DNA from: Alphaproteobacteria bacterium
GTDB taxonomy: Bacteria; Pseudomonadota; Alphaproteobacteria; Caulobacterales; Caulobacteraceae
Length of the DNA stretch: 64,000 nt
Direction of reading: 5' to 3'
Assembly (NCBI GenBank): GCA_018820205.1
Contig: JAHJOK010000020.1
Location: 62,001-126,000, forward strand
Below are positions 7,780 through 17,096 of this stretch, in pieces. The notes below the pieces were generated by a model. The model was not told the origin of the DNA, made no database searches, and saw only the letters and a program-made list of their open reading frames with translations. Numbering within the stretch: position 1 is the stretch's first letter; every line of letters starts with the position of its first letter. A program made the position numbers and the translations under genes.

Positions 7780-7997
7780 TAGTTCAGCGGTCCCGTCGGC
7801 GTCGCCGCCATCAGTTCCAGCCGGGCGATGCGGCGATCCATGTCGGCGACGACCTGTTCCAGCCGAACCTTTTCCGACGCCATGTCGACGGGCGTGCCGT
7901 CCTCATAGGTGATCCGCGCGCCCTGGGCGATCAGATCGAGCCGATACAAGGCCGTGACGCGCGCGGCCTTGAACCGTTCCAGTTCCGTATCAGCCAT
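7779..7997 (-). CDS. Small hypothetical protein, helical
   Basis: Encodes 72 residues: an N-terminal helix (ELERFKAARVTALYRLDLIAQG), a short strand-like ITYEDGTPVDM, and a second amphipathic helix (SEKVRLEQVVADMDRRIARLELM). The helix-hairpin-helix shape with ITYEDG in the turn loosely recalls small phage head-joining proteins, but there are no phage genes nearby and I do not assign it. Its stop codon touches the long inverted repeat. Next on the same strand upstream is an M20 amidohydrolase and a 49-residue membrane protein. Confidence 0.6.
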   Translation of the reverse strand: MADTELERFKAARVTALYRLDLIAQGARITYEDGTPVDMASEKVRLEQVVADMDRRIARLELMAATPTGPLN

Positions 7998-8079
7998 GGT
8001 CAGCGGTCCACCGAGGCGGTCGGGGTGGGACAGGATGTCATCGCCGTCCCCTCGCCGTCCGGGCGCACGGCGTCAAGCC

Positions 8080-8229
8080 TCAGGCCAGGACGGCAGCCGC
8101 GTGGTTCATGATCACCACCACCCCGCCCATGGTCGCCAGGAAGGAGGCGAGGAAGAAAAACGTCTCTCGCCAGAGCTCTTTGCGAGGCTGGCGCTCGATC
8201 GGCGGCAGGTGGAAATTCATGACCCTCAT
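8080..8229 (-). CDS. Small single-pass membrane protein
   Basis: A 49-residue frame (46 if the second ATG at 8218-8220 is used). A charged N-terminus rich in Pro and Arg (NFHLPPIERQPRKELWRE) is followed by one membrane span (TFFFLASFLATMGGVVVIM) and a short AAAVLA tail. The first ATG has GGAGAG five bases upstream, which is the best ribosome binding site here. It sits 85 bases after the M20 amidohydrolase on the same strand. No family recognised. Short length makes the call uncertain, but the combination of binding site, positive-inside charge and a clean membrane span is hard to get by chance. Confidence 0.55.
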   Translation of the reverse strand: MRVMNFHLPPIERQPRKELWRETFFFLASFLATMGGVVVIMNHAAAVLA

Positions 8230-8313
8230 CGGCGCTCTCCGGGCGTAACCGTCGAAGGGTGCGCCCGGTTCGTTGAGCGATCGTGCACGAACATGGCGAA
8301 GGCGTTATTGACC

Positions 8314-9624
8314 TTATGGCCGCTCCAGGAACCGCAGCGCCGACAGGGCATGGGTCCGCACGCCCAGCGCCAGAACGTCCTCGTTGACGTCGAACTGCGG
8401 CGAATGGTTTGGCGCAGCGGTGGCCGGATCGACCCCGTCGGGCGTGGCGCCCAGATGATAGAAGACGCCCGGAACCTCGTTCTGGAAATACGAGAAATCC
8501 TCGGCCACCGTGGTGGGCGGCGTGGCGGGATTGACCATCCCTTCGCCCGCCGCCTCGGTCAGCACCGGAGCCAGCCAGGCCGACAGTTCGACGTCGTTGA
8601 ACACCAGGGCCGCGTTCTGGCGCACGGCGAAATCGGCGGTGGCGCCGTAGGCTTCGGCGACATGGTCGATGGCGGCCTCGGCGCGCTTCACCAGATCGTC
8701 GCGCTGGGCGATGTCGAAGGTGCGCAACGTGCCCGACAGCACCGCCTCGTCCGGAATGATGTTGTAGCGGACGCCCGCCTGAACGGTGGCGATGGTGAAC
8801 ACCGTCGGGGTCGTCGTCGGGTCGATGGTGCGGGCCGTCAGCGTGTTGACCGTTTGAATGATGTTCGCCGCCACGGCGATGACATCGACCCCGCGCCACG
8901 GCCAGGCCCCGTGCGTCTGGCGGCCGTGTAGGGTGATATCCACCCGGTCCGACGCGGCCATGAAGCCTTCGGGCCGGTAGAAGACTGTCCCCGCCTTGCC
9001 CGGCACGACGTGCAGCCCGAAGATGGCCTCGACCCCGGGATCGGTCAGCGCCCCGTCCTGGATCATCAGCCGTGCCCCGCCCAGCGGCTCTCCCGGAGGC
9101 GCGCCCTCCTCCGCCGGCTGGAAGATGAAGACGACTGTCCCCGAGAACCGGTCCTTCATCCCGCTGAGAACCTGGGCGGCGCCCAGCAGCATGGCGACGT
9201 GGGCGTCGTGGCCGCAGGCGTGGGCCACCGGCACGGTCGCGCCCTGATAGGTGCCCGTGGCGGTCGATGCGAAAGGCAGGCCCGTCGCCTCCAGCACCGG
9301 CAGGGCGTCCATGTCGGCGCGCAGGGCGACGACGTGGTCGGCCCCGGGTCCGGTCCCGCGCAGGATCCCGACCACCCCGGTGCGACCCACGTCTTCGCGG
9401 ACTTGGATCCCCATGCCTCGCAGGCGTTCTGCGACGAATGCGGCGGTGCGGGTTTCGGCCAGACCCAGTTCGGGGTGCGCGTGCAGGTCGCGACGCCAGG
9501 CAATGACGTCCGCCTCGATCGCTTGCGCCGCCGTGGCGACAGCCTCGGCCGGGACCGGCGTCTGGGCCAGGGCGGGGGCCGACATCAGCGTCAGGGCGGC
9601 GGCGAGCGCGGCGGGTCGCATCAT
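8314..9624 (-). CDS. Exported M20D amidohydrolase (peptidase)
   Basis: A 436-residue M20D family metallohydrolase, related to N-acyl-amino-acid and IAA-conjugate amidohydrolases. A signal peptide is clear (MMRPAALAAALTLMSAPALAQ), so it acts in the periplasm. Catalytic features: LRADMDALPV (Asp, near residue 100), ACGHDAHVAMLLG (His pair, near 133), FQPAEEGAPPGEP (Glu pair, near 166), HGAWPWRGVDVI in the lid domain, and a late NHSPQFDVNED. The start at 9622-9624 has AAGGAA eight bases upstream. Substrate is not deducible; hydrolysis of acylated amino acids or dipeptides is most likely. Confidence 0.9.
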   Translation of the reverse strand: MMRPAALAAALTLMSAPALAQTPVPAEAVATAAQAIEADVIAWRRDLHAHPELGLAETRTAAFVAERLRGMGIQVREDVGRTGVVGILRGTGPGADHVVALRADMDALPVLEATGLPFASTATGTYQGATVPVAHACGHDAHVAMLLGAAQVLSGMKDRFSGTVVFIFQPAEEGAPPGEPLGGARLMIQDGALTDPGVEAIFGLHVVPGKAGTVFYRPEGFMAASDRVDITLHGRQTHGAWPWRGVDVIAVAANIIQTVNTLTARTIDPTTTPTVFTIATVQAGVRYNIIPDEAVLSGTLRTFDIAQRDDLVKRAEAAIDHVAEAYGATADFAVRQNAALVFNDVELSAWLAPVLTEAAGEGMVNPATPPTTVAEDFSYFQNEVPGVFYHLGATPDGVDPATAAPNHSPQFDVNEDVLALGVRTHALSALRFLERP

Positions 9625-9735
9625 GGTTCGGATTCCTTGAATGGCGACCGGATGATGGGGGCGAGGGCGCCCGTGAGGCAAGCCTGTTCGGGATGGCGTC
9701 TTGCGCCTGTCATGTCCGTGGCCGACATCTGGATC

Positions 9736-10083
9736 ATGGCCATCAAGACGACGAAGACGAATTGGCGCGAGGTCGTGCTGGTCTGCAGGAAATGCTCGAA
9801 GAAGCTGGACGGCGGCTTCGGTCCCGACGGCGACAAGACGCTGAAGAAGGCGCTGAAGCGATACCTGCGGCCCAGGGGCGACGGCAAGAAGGGTCGCAAG
9901 GCCGAACTGGCAGTGATCGAGACCGGCTGTTTCGATATCTGTCCCAGGAACGCGGTCATCGCCGTCAACGCCGCCAATCCCAAGGCCCTGCTGATCGTGC
10001 CGGCCGGCGCCGACCTGTTCGAGGTCAAGGCGCGGCTGGGACTGGAGGACGGTCGACGGTTGAGGCCCAGGCCGGCGGACTAA
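9736..10083 (+). CDS. (2Fe-2S) ferredoxin-like domain protein
   Basis: A 115-residue protein with two cysteine pairs: VCRKCSKK near residues 17-24 and GCFDICPRNAV near 67-77. The spacing resembles thioredoxin-like (2Fe-2S) ferredoxins found alone or fused to other domains. Between them is a very basic stretch (KTLKKALKRYLRPRGDGKKGRKA). The start is taken at the ATG giving MAIKTTKTNW; an in-frame ATG 24 bases earlier is possible. It is divergent from the M20 gene and 40 bases upstream of an MFS gene. Electron transfer is an inference from the cysteines only; the partner is unknown. Confidence 0.65.
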   Translation: MAIKTTKTNWREVVLVCRKCSKKLDGGFGPDGDKTLKKALKRYLRPRGDGKKGRKAELAVIETGCFDICPRNAVIAVNAANPKALLIVPAGADLFEVKARLGLEDGRRLRPRPAD

Positions 10084-10123
10084 GGCTCTCCCCGACGCGG
10101 GCCTATGGGTCTATGGATCGTCC

Positions 10124-11419
10124 ATGTCCCCGAAGTCGTCCGCCTTCATGATCCTGTTCGTCGTCAGCCTGATCGCGGCGGCGGGCAATATGGGGCTGCA
10201 GTCGGTGTTGCCGGCGATCGGCCGGGAGTTCCGGCTGTCCGACACCCTGGTCGCCGGGGCCTTCGCGATCTCGGCCCTGATGTGGACGGTGACCTCGCCG
10301 TTCTGGGCGCGGCTGTCGGACACCCTGGGGCGCAAGAAGGTCATCCTGATCGGCCTGATGGGGTTCGTGCTGTCGATGACCGGGTTCGGTCTGGCGGCCA
10401 CATCGGGCATCGAGGGCTGGCTGGGCGTGGTCCTGGCCTTCACCCTGATGGCGACGGCGCGAACCATCTACGGCGTGTTCGGGTCCGCCGCCCCGATCGC
10501 GTCCCAAGCCTATGTCGCCGACCGGACCCGGCCCGAAGAGCGCACCCAGGCCATGTCGCTTCTGGCCTCGGCCCAGGGGCTGGGCACGGTGATCGGGCCG
10601 GTGCTGGCCCCCTTCTTCATCCTGCCGTTCGTGGGGCTGGCGGGGCCGATGTATGTGTTCGCCCTGCTGGGGCTGATCGTGCTGGCCGTGGTGTGGCGCA
10701 TGCTGCCCAGCGGCGACGTGGTCCGCACCCCCTCGCCCAGCGGCCGTCAGGGCGATGTCGGAAAGGGGCTGTGGCGCGATCCGCGCGTGCGCGACTTCCT
10801 GCTGTACGGCCTCCTGGTCACCGGAGCCCAGGCGGTGAACATCTCGGTGCTGGGGTTTCACATCATCGACGAGATGGCCTCGACCGGACTGGAAGCGCGT
10901 CAGGCCCAGCCCTTCATCGGCGTGGCCATGTTCGCCGGCGCCGCCGCGACATTGATGGTCCAGTGGGGACTGATCCCGCTGCTGAAGCTGCAACCGCGCG
11001 CCCTGATGCGGTGGGGCGCCGGACTGGCCCTGCTGGGCAATCTGATGAGTATCGCCGCGCCCGGCTATTTCGGCGTCGTCGTCGGCTATGCGGTCGTGTC
11101 GATGGGGGTCGGGTTCGCCCGGCCGGGCTTCACCGCCGGGTCGTCGCTGGCGGTCGGGGCGCATGAACAGGGGGCGGTCGCCGGCCTGATGATGTCGCTG
11201 GCGGGCCTCAGCTTCCTGGGTCCGCCGGTGATGGGGGTGGCGCTGTACGAGGTCGCGGAGGCGGCGCCGTTCGTGGCCAACGCCGTGCTGCTGGCCTTCG
11301 CCGTCGCCCTGGCCTTCATGAGCCGCACCCTGCAGTTCGACCCGAATCCGCTGGAGACCGACACGCCCTCGCCGGAAACGCCGCCGGCATCCCAGCCCGG
11401 ACCGGAGGGAAACCGCTGA
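10124..11419 (+). CDS. MFS transporter
   Basis: A 431-residue twelve-helix MFS carrier. Signature loop motif ARLSDTLGRKKVI near residue 62 and a second-half equivalent are visible; GTVIGPVLAPFFILP near 160 is the motif C region typical of drug/proton antiporters. The last 35 residues are a soluble Pro/Glu-rich tail (DTPSPETPPASQPGPEG). It follows the ferredoxin-like gene by 40 bases and precedes an SRPBCC gene by 52, all on the plus strand, so a small operon is possible. Export of a small molecule is likely; the substrate is unknown. Confidence 0.88.
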   Translation: MSPKSSAFMILFVVSLIAAAGNMGLQSVLPAIGREFRLSDTLVAGAFAISALMWTVTSPFWARLSDTLGRKKVILIGLMGFVLSMTGFGLAATSGIEGWLGVVLAFTLMATARTIYGVFGSAAPIASQAYVADRTRPEERTQAMSLLASAQGLGTVIGPVLAPFFILPFVGLAGPMYVFALLGLIVLAVVWRMLPSGDVVRTPSPSGRQGDVGKGLWRDPRVRDFLLYGLLVTGAQAVNISVLGFHIIDEMASTGLEARQAQPFIGVAMFAGAAATLMVQWGLIPLLKLQPRALMRWGAGLALLGNLMSIAAPGYFGVVVGYAVVSMGVGFARPGFTAGSSLAVGAHEQGAVAGLMMSLAGLSFLGPPVMGVALYEVAEAAPFVANAVLLAFAVALAFMSRTLQFDPNPLETDTPSPETPPASQPGPEGNR

Positions 11420-11471
11420 TGTCGGGATGGTCCCGCTTGCGTCCGGATCGGCGGCTTGCCAAATCGACGAC

Positions 11472-11903
11472 ATGAATTTCAAGGTCGAGAAACGCATCGG
11501 CGTCCGCGCCCCTTCGGAACGCATCTGGGAGGTGATCGCCGACCTGCCTCACTGGGATCGCTGGAACCCCGTCGAGACCGAAGTGTCCGGCGCCATCGCC
11601 TTCGGCGGCGAGATCGTCCTGACCGAACGGATCGAAGGCCTGCCCGAACGCCGCGTCGCCGCTCGCGTCGCGGACTGGCAGCCCCGGGCCCAGCTGGTCT
11701 GGCACGAGAAGCGCGGCTTCCTGTTCAACGCCATCCGCTATTACGAGATCGAGGAGCTGGAGCCCGGCAGCTGTATCGTCGCCAACGGCTTCATCTTTTC
11801 CGGCTTCTTCGGAGAAGGCTTTCACGACAAGCACCGCAGGGCGATCCGGGCCGGCTGCGAAGCGATCGCCGAATCTTTGAAGACGACGGCGGAGAGCGGC
11901 TGA
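11472..11903 (+). CDS. SRPBCC (START/Bet v1-like) domain protein
   Basis: A 143-residue single domain of the polyketide cyclase/dehydrase type. It begins with the usual ligand-cavity pattern: KVEKRIGVRAPSERIWEVIADLPHWDRWNPVE, then LTERIEGLPERRVAARVADWQPRAQLVWH, and closes with a long helix (DKHRRAIRAGCEAIAESLK). Such proteins bind hydrophobic ligands. The start ATG is inside an open frame that extends 45 bases upstream without a better site. It is convergent with tadC, whose stop lies only four bases away, so the transcripts must overlap or end within the coding sequences. Confidence 0.85.
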   Translation: MNFKVEKRIGVRAPSERIWEVIADLPHWDRWNPVETEVSGAIAFGGEIVLTERIEGLPERRVAARVADWQPRAQLVWHEKRGFLFNAIRYYEIEELEPGSCIVANGFIFSGFFGEGFHDKHRRAIRAGCEAIAESLKTTAESG

Positions 11904-11906
11904 ACC

Positions 11907-12926
11907 CTAGCGTGACGCGCCGGCCTCGGGCCGGGGCACGTCCTTGGCGGCGTTCGAGGCCATCGTATCCTGGATGCTGATGATCGCCGGCCCTAGGATC
12001 ACGACGAACAGCACCGGCAGGAAGAAGATGATCATCGGCACGGTCAGCTGGGCCGGCAGGGCCGCCGCCTTCTTCTCCGCCGCCGACAGGCGCAGTTCGC
12101 GGTTCTCCTTGGCCATGGTGCGCAGGGCCGACCCCAGAGGGGTGCCGTATTGTTCGGCCTGGACCATCGCCGTCGCCACGGCGCGCACGCCCGGATGGTT
12201 GGTGCGTTTGGCCAGCCCCTCATAGGCCATCCGGCGTTCGGGCAGGTAGCTGAGCTCGGCCGACAACAGGCTGAGTTCCTCGGCGAGATCGATCGAGGTC
12301 GTGCCGATTTCCTGGCTCACCTTGACGATGGCGGACTCGATCGACATCCCGGCCTCGACGCAGATCAGCATCAGGTCCAGCGCATCGGGAAAGGCCTGCA
12401 TGATGGAGGCCCGGCGTTTGCTGATCCGGTTCTGCAGATAGATGTTCGGACCATAGAATCCGGCCACCGCCGCGCCCATCGCCATGGCCACCTTGATCAT
12501 CAGCGGCTGGCCGAAATCATTGACCAGAAACACATAGGATCCGGCCAGGAACAGGAAGACGAACGGCGTGGTGAAGCGGAAGAAATAGAAGGTGGTCAGG
12601 GGCTTGGGTCCACGAAAGCCCGCCTGGGTCATCTTCTCGGCGACCTTGGGATCCTCCAGCATCTTGGTCAGGTTCAGCCGGTCCACGACCCGCTTCTTGA
12701 AGCCTTCGTCGGTATGGCGCAGCCCGCCCTGACCACCCGCCATGGCCTGACGCGAACGGCGCTTCAGCTCGTCGCGGCGCACCGAGACCGCCTTCATCCG
12801 CTCGTCCAGTTTGACGCCGCCGCCCACCGATCCCAGCATCGTCACCAAGGTTGCGAACACCAGCATCGCGACCGCGATGCTGAGCAGGTTCCGGGGCTCG
12901 ACGATGGCCTGCATGATGCTTTCCAC
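11907..12926 (-). CDS. tadC: Flp pilus assembly protein TadC
   Basis: A 339-residue inner-membrane platform protein of the type II secretion F family, partner of TadB in the Flp pilus. One N-terminal membrane span (LLSIAVAMLVFATLVTMLGSV), a cytosolic segment, two mid-protein spans (TPFVFLFLAGSYVFLVND, MAMGAAVAGFYGPNIYL), the T2SSF domain at about 175-300 (QAFPDALDLMLICVEAGMSIESAI..., EYGTPLGSALRTMAKENRELR) and a C-terminal span. I use a GTG start (12926) with GAGGAGGG four bases upstream; an ATG 12 bases inside is the alternative. It is the last gene of the pilus operon. Confidence 0.93.
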   Translation of the reverse strand: MESIMQAIVEPRNLLSIAVAMLVFATLVTMLGSVGGGVKLDERMKAVSVRRDELKRRSRQAMAGGQGGLRHTDEGFKKRVVDRLNLTKMLEDPKVAEKMTQAGFRGPKPLTTFYFFRFTTPFVFLFLAGSYVFLVNDFGQPLMIKVAMAMGAAVAGFYGPNIYLQNRISKRRASIMQAFPDALDLMLICVEAGMSIESAIVKVSQEIGTTSIDLAEELSLLSAELSYLPERRMAYEGLAKRTNHPGVRAVATAMVQAEQYGTPLGSALRTMAKENRELRLSAAEKKAAALPAQLTVPMIIFFLPVLFVVILGPAIISIQDTMASNAAKDVPRPEAGASR

Positions 12927-12936
12927 GCGGCCCTCC

Positions 12937-13917
12937 TCAGAACTTGAACGAGATCATGCGCTTCATCATGAAGATGCCCAGCGCCATCCAGGTGGCGCCG
13001 CACAGCAGCATGATCTGCCCACGGAAGTCGGTGAACATCAGCGCCATGTAGCTGGGCGTCGTGATCGACACGAGCGCCATCACGACCGGCGGCAACGAGC
13101 CGATGATCCCGGCCGAGGCCACCGCCTCTGATGACAGGGCCTTGATCTTTTCGACCATCATCCGGCGCGCGCGCAGCACGGTGGACAGATTGCCCAGCGC
13201 CTCGGCCAGGTTGCCGCCCGTCTTCTGCTGGATGGCGATGACGATGGAGAAGAAGCGCAGTTCCGGGGTCGGCATCCGCTCGTACATCTTGTCCAGGGCC
13301 TGCGGCAGGGTCAGGCCGACGCCCAGCCCCTCGACCAGCTTCTGGAACTCCGGGCCCAGGGGCGCGGGGCTCTCCTTGCCGATGATCTTGAAACAGTCGT
13401 GGACCGGCAGGCCGGTCTTGATGCCGCGCACGATGACATCGACGGCGTTGGCGAACTCGCCGGAAAATTTCTTCATCCGGCTCTTGCCGATGAAGCCGAC
13501 GACCCACCGCGGCAGTCCCAGACCGGCCACGACGGCGATGCCGAGCGCGACGAACAGGTTCAGGCCGAACATCAGCGGCAGAAGGAAGGCGACCACGCCC
13601 AGGCCGGCGCTGATCATCCAGAAGGTGCGGATGGTCATGGTCATGCCGGCGTGCTTCAGCCGCGCCTTCATGGTCATGCGGGCCTTGCGCTCCTGACGCT
13701 CGGCCTCCTTGAGCTGAAGCTCGATCGCCTTGCGCCGGGCTTCGGGGGTGTTGGCCTCTGCCTTGGCCGCCTTGGCGCGGGCGACCCGGGTCGTGCCCGA
13801 GGTGAAGCCCTCGGCCCGCTTCAGCGCCTGGGCGCTGGAATCGTCGCCGCCGACGAAGGCCCAGCCGAGACCGCCGATGGTGATGAAGGCCAGGATGGCG
13901 GCGAGAACGGGAAGCAT
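12937..13917 (-). CDS. tadB: Flp pilus assembly protein TadB
   Basis: A 326-residue T2SSF-domain platform protein. N-terminal span (LPVLAAILAFITIGGLGWAFV), a highly charged cytosolic region at about 35-95 (Lys/Glu-rich, likely helical), two spans around 110-160, then the T2SSF domain (FANAVDVIVRGIKTGLPVHDCFKIIGKE...LGVGLTLPQALDKMYERMPTPELRFFSIVIAIQQKTGGNLAEAL) and two C-terminal spans. The ATG at 13915-13917 is preceded by GGAG and lies just upstream of the cpaF stop (eight bases apart). With TadC it forms the motor platform driven by CpaF. Confidence 0.94.
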   Translation of the reverse strand: MLPVLAAILAFITIGGLGWAFVGGDDSSAQALKRAEGFTSGTTRVARAKAAKAEANTPEARRKAIELQLKEAERQERKARMTMKARLKHAGMTMTIRTFWMISAGLGVVAFLLPLMFGLNLFVALGIAVVAGLGLPRWVVGFIGKSRMKKFSGEFANAVDVIVRGIKTGLPVHDCFKIIGKESPAPLGPEFQKLVEGLGVGLTLPQALDKMYERMPTPELRFFSIVIAIQQKTGGNLAEALGNLSTVLRARRMMVEKIKALSSEAVASAGIIGSLPPVVMALVSITTPSYMALMFTDFRGQIMLLCGATWMALGIFMMKRMISFKF

Positions 13918-13925
13918 CGGGTTCG

Positions 13926-15569
13926 TTACTCCGCCGCGTCCAGGGCTTCGGCCAATTCGCGCTCCAGCCCGTAATAGCGGGCGCGGTCCCAGAAGCGGGG
14001 GCGGGCGATGCCGGTCGAGCGGTGACGGCCGACGATCTTGCCGTTCTCGTCCTCGCCCGTGATCTCGTAGACGAACAGGTCCTGGGTCACGATCACATCG
14101 CCTTCCAGACCCACCACCTCGGTGATGTGGGTGATGCGGCGCGAGCCGTCGCGCAGGCGGGCGGCCTGGATGATGACGTCGACCGAGCCGACGATCATCT
14201 CGCGGATGGTTTTCGAAGGAAGCCCGTAGCCGCCCATGGTGATCATCGATTCCATCCGGCTGATGGCCTCGCGCGGGGAGTTGGCGTGCAGCGTGCCCAT
14301 CGAGCCGTCGTGGCCGGTGTTCATCGCCTGCAGCAGGTCGAAGGCCTCGGGTCCGCGAACCTCGCCGACGATGATTCGCTCGGGACGCATCCGCAGGCAG
14401 TTCTTGACCAGATCCCGCATGGTGATCGTGCCCTGACCCTCCAGGTTGGGCGGGCGGGTTTCCAGACGCACCACGTGCGGCTGTTGCAGCTGCAGTTCGG
14501 CCGCGTCCTCGCACGTGATGACGCGTTCGGTCGGGTCGATGAAGGCGGTCAGGGTGTTCAGAAGCGTCGTCTTGCCCGAACCCGTACCGCCCGAGATGAC
14601 GATGTTGCAGCGGCAGGCGCCGATTACGCCAAGAACCCGCGCCCCTTCCGGGCTGATGGAGGCGTACTCCACCAGATTCTTCATCGTCAGCTTGTCTTTT
14701 TTGAACTTACGGATCGTCAGGGTCGCGCCGTCGATGGCCAGGGGCGGGGCGATGACGTTGACGCGCGAACCGTCGGGCAGGCGGGCGTCGCAGATCGGGG
14801 AGCTCTCGTCCACGCGACGGCCGACCTGCGACACGATCCGCTGGCAGATGTTCATCAGCTGGGTGTTGTCGCGGAAGCGGACATTGGTCAGCTGGACCTT
14901 GCCGCCGACCTCGATGAACACCCGGCCGGCGCCATTGACCATGATATCGGCGATGTCGTCGCGCGCCAGCAGCGGCTCCAGCGGGCCATAGCCGAGGACG
15001 TCGTTGACGATGTCCTGGACCAGATGCTCCTGCTCGGCGACCGACATGGAGACGTTCTTGATCGCCACCAGTTCGGCGACGATGTCGCGGATCTCTTCGG
15101 ACGCGGCCTTGGTGTCCAGCTGCGCCAGCTGGGCCAGGTCGATGGTGTTCATCAGCGCGTTGAATATCGTCGTCTTCGTGGCGTGATAATAGTCCGATTG
15201 TTCGCGGACGATCTCGGCGACCGCCTGGGCCTTTTTCAGCTGTTCGAAGCCGGGCGTGGCCTTGGGGCCGGGACCGGCGTTGGGCTGGGGCGCGGCGGCG
15301 ACCTTGGGACGGGCGGCAAGGGCGTCCAGCCGGTCGGCGGCCGGCGACGGCGGGGCCGAGGCGGAACGACCCGAGGTGTGGGCGAAGCCTTCGTCGGCGG
15401 TCGGCGCGTCGACGGAATAGGCGAAGGCCTGGGTCTGGTGGCCCTGGGCCGGCTGTGGCGGAAAGCCGGCGCCGGCGTCGCCGGCACCTTCGATCTGCGG
15501 TTCAGGCGCGGGGGCGGGACGCGGCTCGGTGAGCACGCCGCCGGGCTGGGCTGTGCGTTTTCCGAACAC
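13926..15569 (-). CDS. cpaF: Flp pilus assembly ATPase CpaF/TadA
   Basis: A 547-residue secretion ATPase that powers Flp pilus extension and retraction. Residues 1-105 are a Pro/Ala-rich disordered tail longer than in many homologues. The N-terminal domain follows, and the ATPase core has the Walker A GGTGSGKT at 327-334, the DVIV-type Asp box region around [23 protein letters not shown], Walker B with [17 protein letters not shown], and the His box [24 protein letters not shown]. Three bases separate its start from the cpaE stop. A large open frame on the opposite strand is a composition artefact. Confidence 0.96.
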   Translation of the reverse strand: MFGKRTAQPGGVLTEPRPAPAPEPQIEGAGDAGAGFPPQPAQGHQTQAFAYSVDAPTADEGFAHTSGRSASAPPSPAADRLDALAARPKVAAAPQPNAGPGPKATPGFEQLKKAQAVAEIVREQSDYYHATKTTIFNALMNTIDLAQLAQLDTKAASEEIRDIVAELVAIKNVSMSVAEQEHLVQDIVNDVLGYGPLEPLLARDDIADIMVNGAGRVFIEVGGKVQLTNVRFRDNTQLMNICQRIVSQVGRRVDESSPICDARLPDGSRVNVIAPPLAIDGATLTIRKFKKDKLTMKNLVEYASISPEGARVLGVIGACRCNIVISGGTGSGKTTLLNTLTAFIDPTERVITCEDAAELQLQQPHVVRLETRPPNLEGQGTITMRDLVKNCLRMRPERIIVGEVRGPEAFDLLQAMNTGHDGSMGTLHANSPREAISRMESMITMGGYGLPSKTIREMIVGSVDVIIQAARLRDGSRRITHITEVVGLEGDVIVTQDLFVYEITGEDENGKIVGRHRSTGIARPRFWDRARYYGLERELAEALDAAE

Positions 15570-15572
15570 CCG

Positions 15573-17090
15573 TCAGGTCTTCTTCTTGAACAGGCCGGAG
15601 AACATCGACCGGGACTCGCCCTTGCCGCCCCGGGGAGCGGACAGGGCGGGGAGTTCGCGGCGAGACACGATCTGGGCCAGGGTCTGGAAGGCGTCCGCAG
15701 CCTTGGACTTGGCGCCGGCGTCCAGGATCATCTGGCCGTTGTTGGCGGCAGCGCCGAACAGTTTCGCGTCGAAGGGAATGGACAGGCTGGGATGGACGCC
15801 CAGAGCGGCGCCGAAATCCTTGGCCGGGATTTCCGGACGACCCGGCAGTCCGACCTGGTTCAGCACCAGGCGCGGCGGCGCGTCGTTGGGACGGCCCGAA
15901 CGGATCAGGTCGATCATGTTCTTGGCGTTGCGCAGGGACGCCAGGTCGGGCGTCGCCACCACCACGACCTCGTCCGCCGCGATCAGGGTGCGGCGCATCC
16001 AGCCCGACCACAGGTGCGGCAGGTCCAGCACCACGAACGGGGCCGTGCCGCGAATCTGGGCGGTGACCTCCTCGAAGGCCTCGGGGCTGACGTCCCAGTC
16101 GGTATCCAGGGTGGCCGGCGCCGCGAACAGCGACAGCTTGTCGGTGCACCGGACCATCATCCGGTCCAGCAGGACGGGGTCCAGCCGGTCGGGCTGGCCC
16201 AGGGCGTCGGCGACGCCGCTGATCGGATCCTGATTGAAGTCCAGGCCCGCCGTGCCGAAAGGCAGGTCGTAGTCGACGATGACGGTGTTGGCGCCGATCC
16301 GCTCCGACATCGCATAGGCGGTGTTGTGCGCCACCGACGACGCGCCGGCGCCGCCGCGCGCGCCGACGAAGGCGATCGAGCGGCCGACGAAGGGCTGTGC
16401 CGGATCCGAGAACAGACCGCCGATCGCGGCGATCAGGGTCAGGGGCTGAACGGGCGCGACCAGATATTCGCTGACGCCGCGCTTCATCAGCTCGCGGAAC
16501 AGGATGATGTCGTTGGTCGCGCCGATGACGACGACCTTGGTGCCCGCGTCACAGACCTCGGCCAGGCGATCCACCTGGAACAGCAGGGTCTGGGGATCCT
16601 GCAGGCATTCGACGATGATCAGCGGCGGGGTCGGCTCGTGATTATAGGCCTCGACCGCGCCGGGGATGCCGCCGACGCGAATCTGGGTCGTGGCCCGCGA
16701 CATGCGGCGGTCCTGCCCGGCCCGTTCGGCGGCGGCGAGGGTGTCCTGGCGCTCGGCGAAGACATGGATGGCGATGCGGGGAACGGTGACTTCGTTCTGC
16801 AGGCCCGCCGAAAGGGGCTGAGGCGCCAGTGCCGAAGCCGCGCCCGCGACCAGGTCTCCGACGGGGTTGTAGCCCGCCGCCGGCAGGCTGGCCGGCGCCA
16901 TCGGCAGTCCGCCGGGATGGCCGACGACCGCTCCCGGCGCGGCCGCAGCTCCCCCGGGGGCGGTAAATTGCAGCGGCTCGCGCGGATTGATGTCGCCCGA
17001 CGAGGTCGGCCCCGGCGACACGAGGTCCAGGTCGGCGTCGAAATCGTCGTCGAGATCATCGTAGGGGTTGGCGGCGAAGGCGTTGTTCAT
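15573..17090 (-). CDS. cpaE: Pilus assembly protein CpaE (TadZ-like)
   Basis: A 505-residue protein with a receiver-like fold followed by a ParA/MinD-type domain; in Caulobacter CpaE localises the pilus apparatus to the cell pole. Residues 1-120 are acidic and Pro-rich. A response-regulator-like region (PLIIVECLQDPQTLLFQVDRLAEVCDAGTKVVVIGATNDIILFRELMKRGVSEYLVAP) lies at about 150-215. The deviant Walker A is FVGARGGAGASSVAHNTAYA near 242, where Lys of the classic motif is not kept in place. Next, VIVDYDLPFGTAGLDFNQDP is the switch region. The basic C-terminus ends KGESRSMFSGLFKKKT. Confidence 0.94.
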   Translation of the reverse strand: MNNAFAANPYDDLDDDFDADLDLVSPGPTSSGDINPREPLQFTAPGGAAAAPGAVVGHPGGLPMAPASLPAAGYNPVGDLVAGAASALAPQPLSAGLQNEVTVPRIAIHVFAERQDTLAAAERAGQDRRMSRATTQIRVGGIPGAVEAYNHEPTPPLIIVECLQDPQTLLFQVDRLAEVCDAGTKVVVIGATNDIILFRELMKRGVSEYLVAPVQPLTLIAAIGGLFSDPAQPFVGRSIAFVGARGGAGASSVAHNTAYAMSERIGANTVIVDYDLPFGTAGLDFNQDPISGVADALGQPDRLDPVLLDRMMVRCTDKLSLFAAPATLDTDWDVSPEAFEEVTAQIRGTAPFVVLDLPHLWSGWMRRTLIAADEVVVVATPDLASLRNAKNMIDLIRSGRPNDAPPRLVLNQVGLPGRPEIPAKDFGAALGVHPSLSIPFDAKLFGAAANNGQMILDAGAKSKAADAFQTLAQIVSRRELPALSAPRGGKGESRSMFSGLFKKKT

Positions 17091-17096
17091 GGCGGC

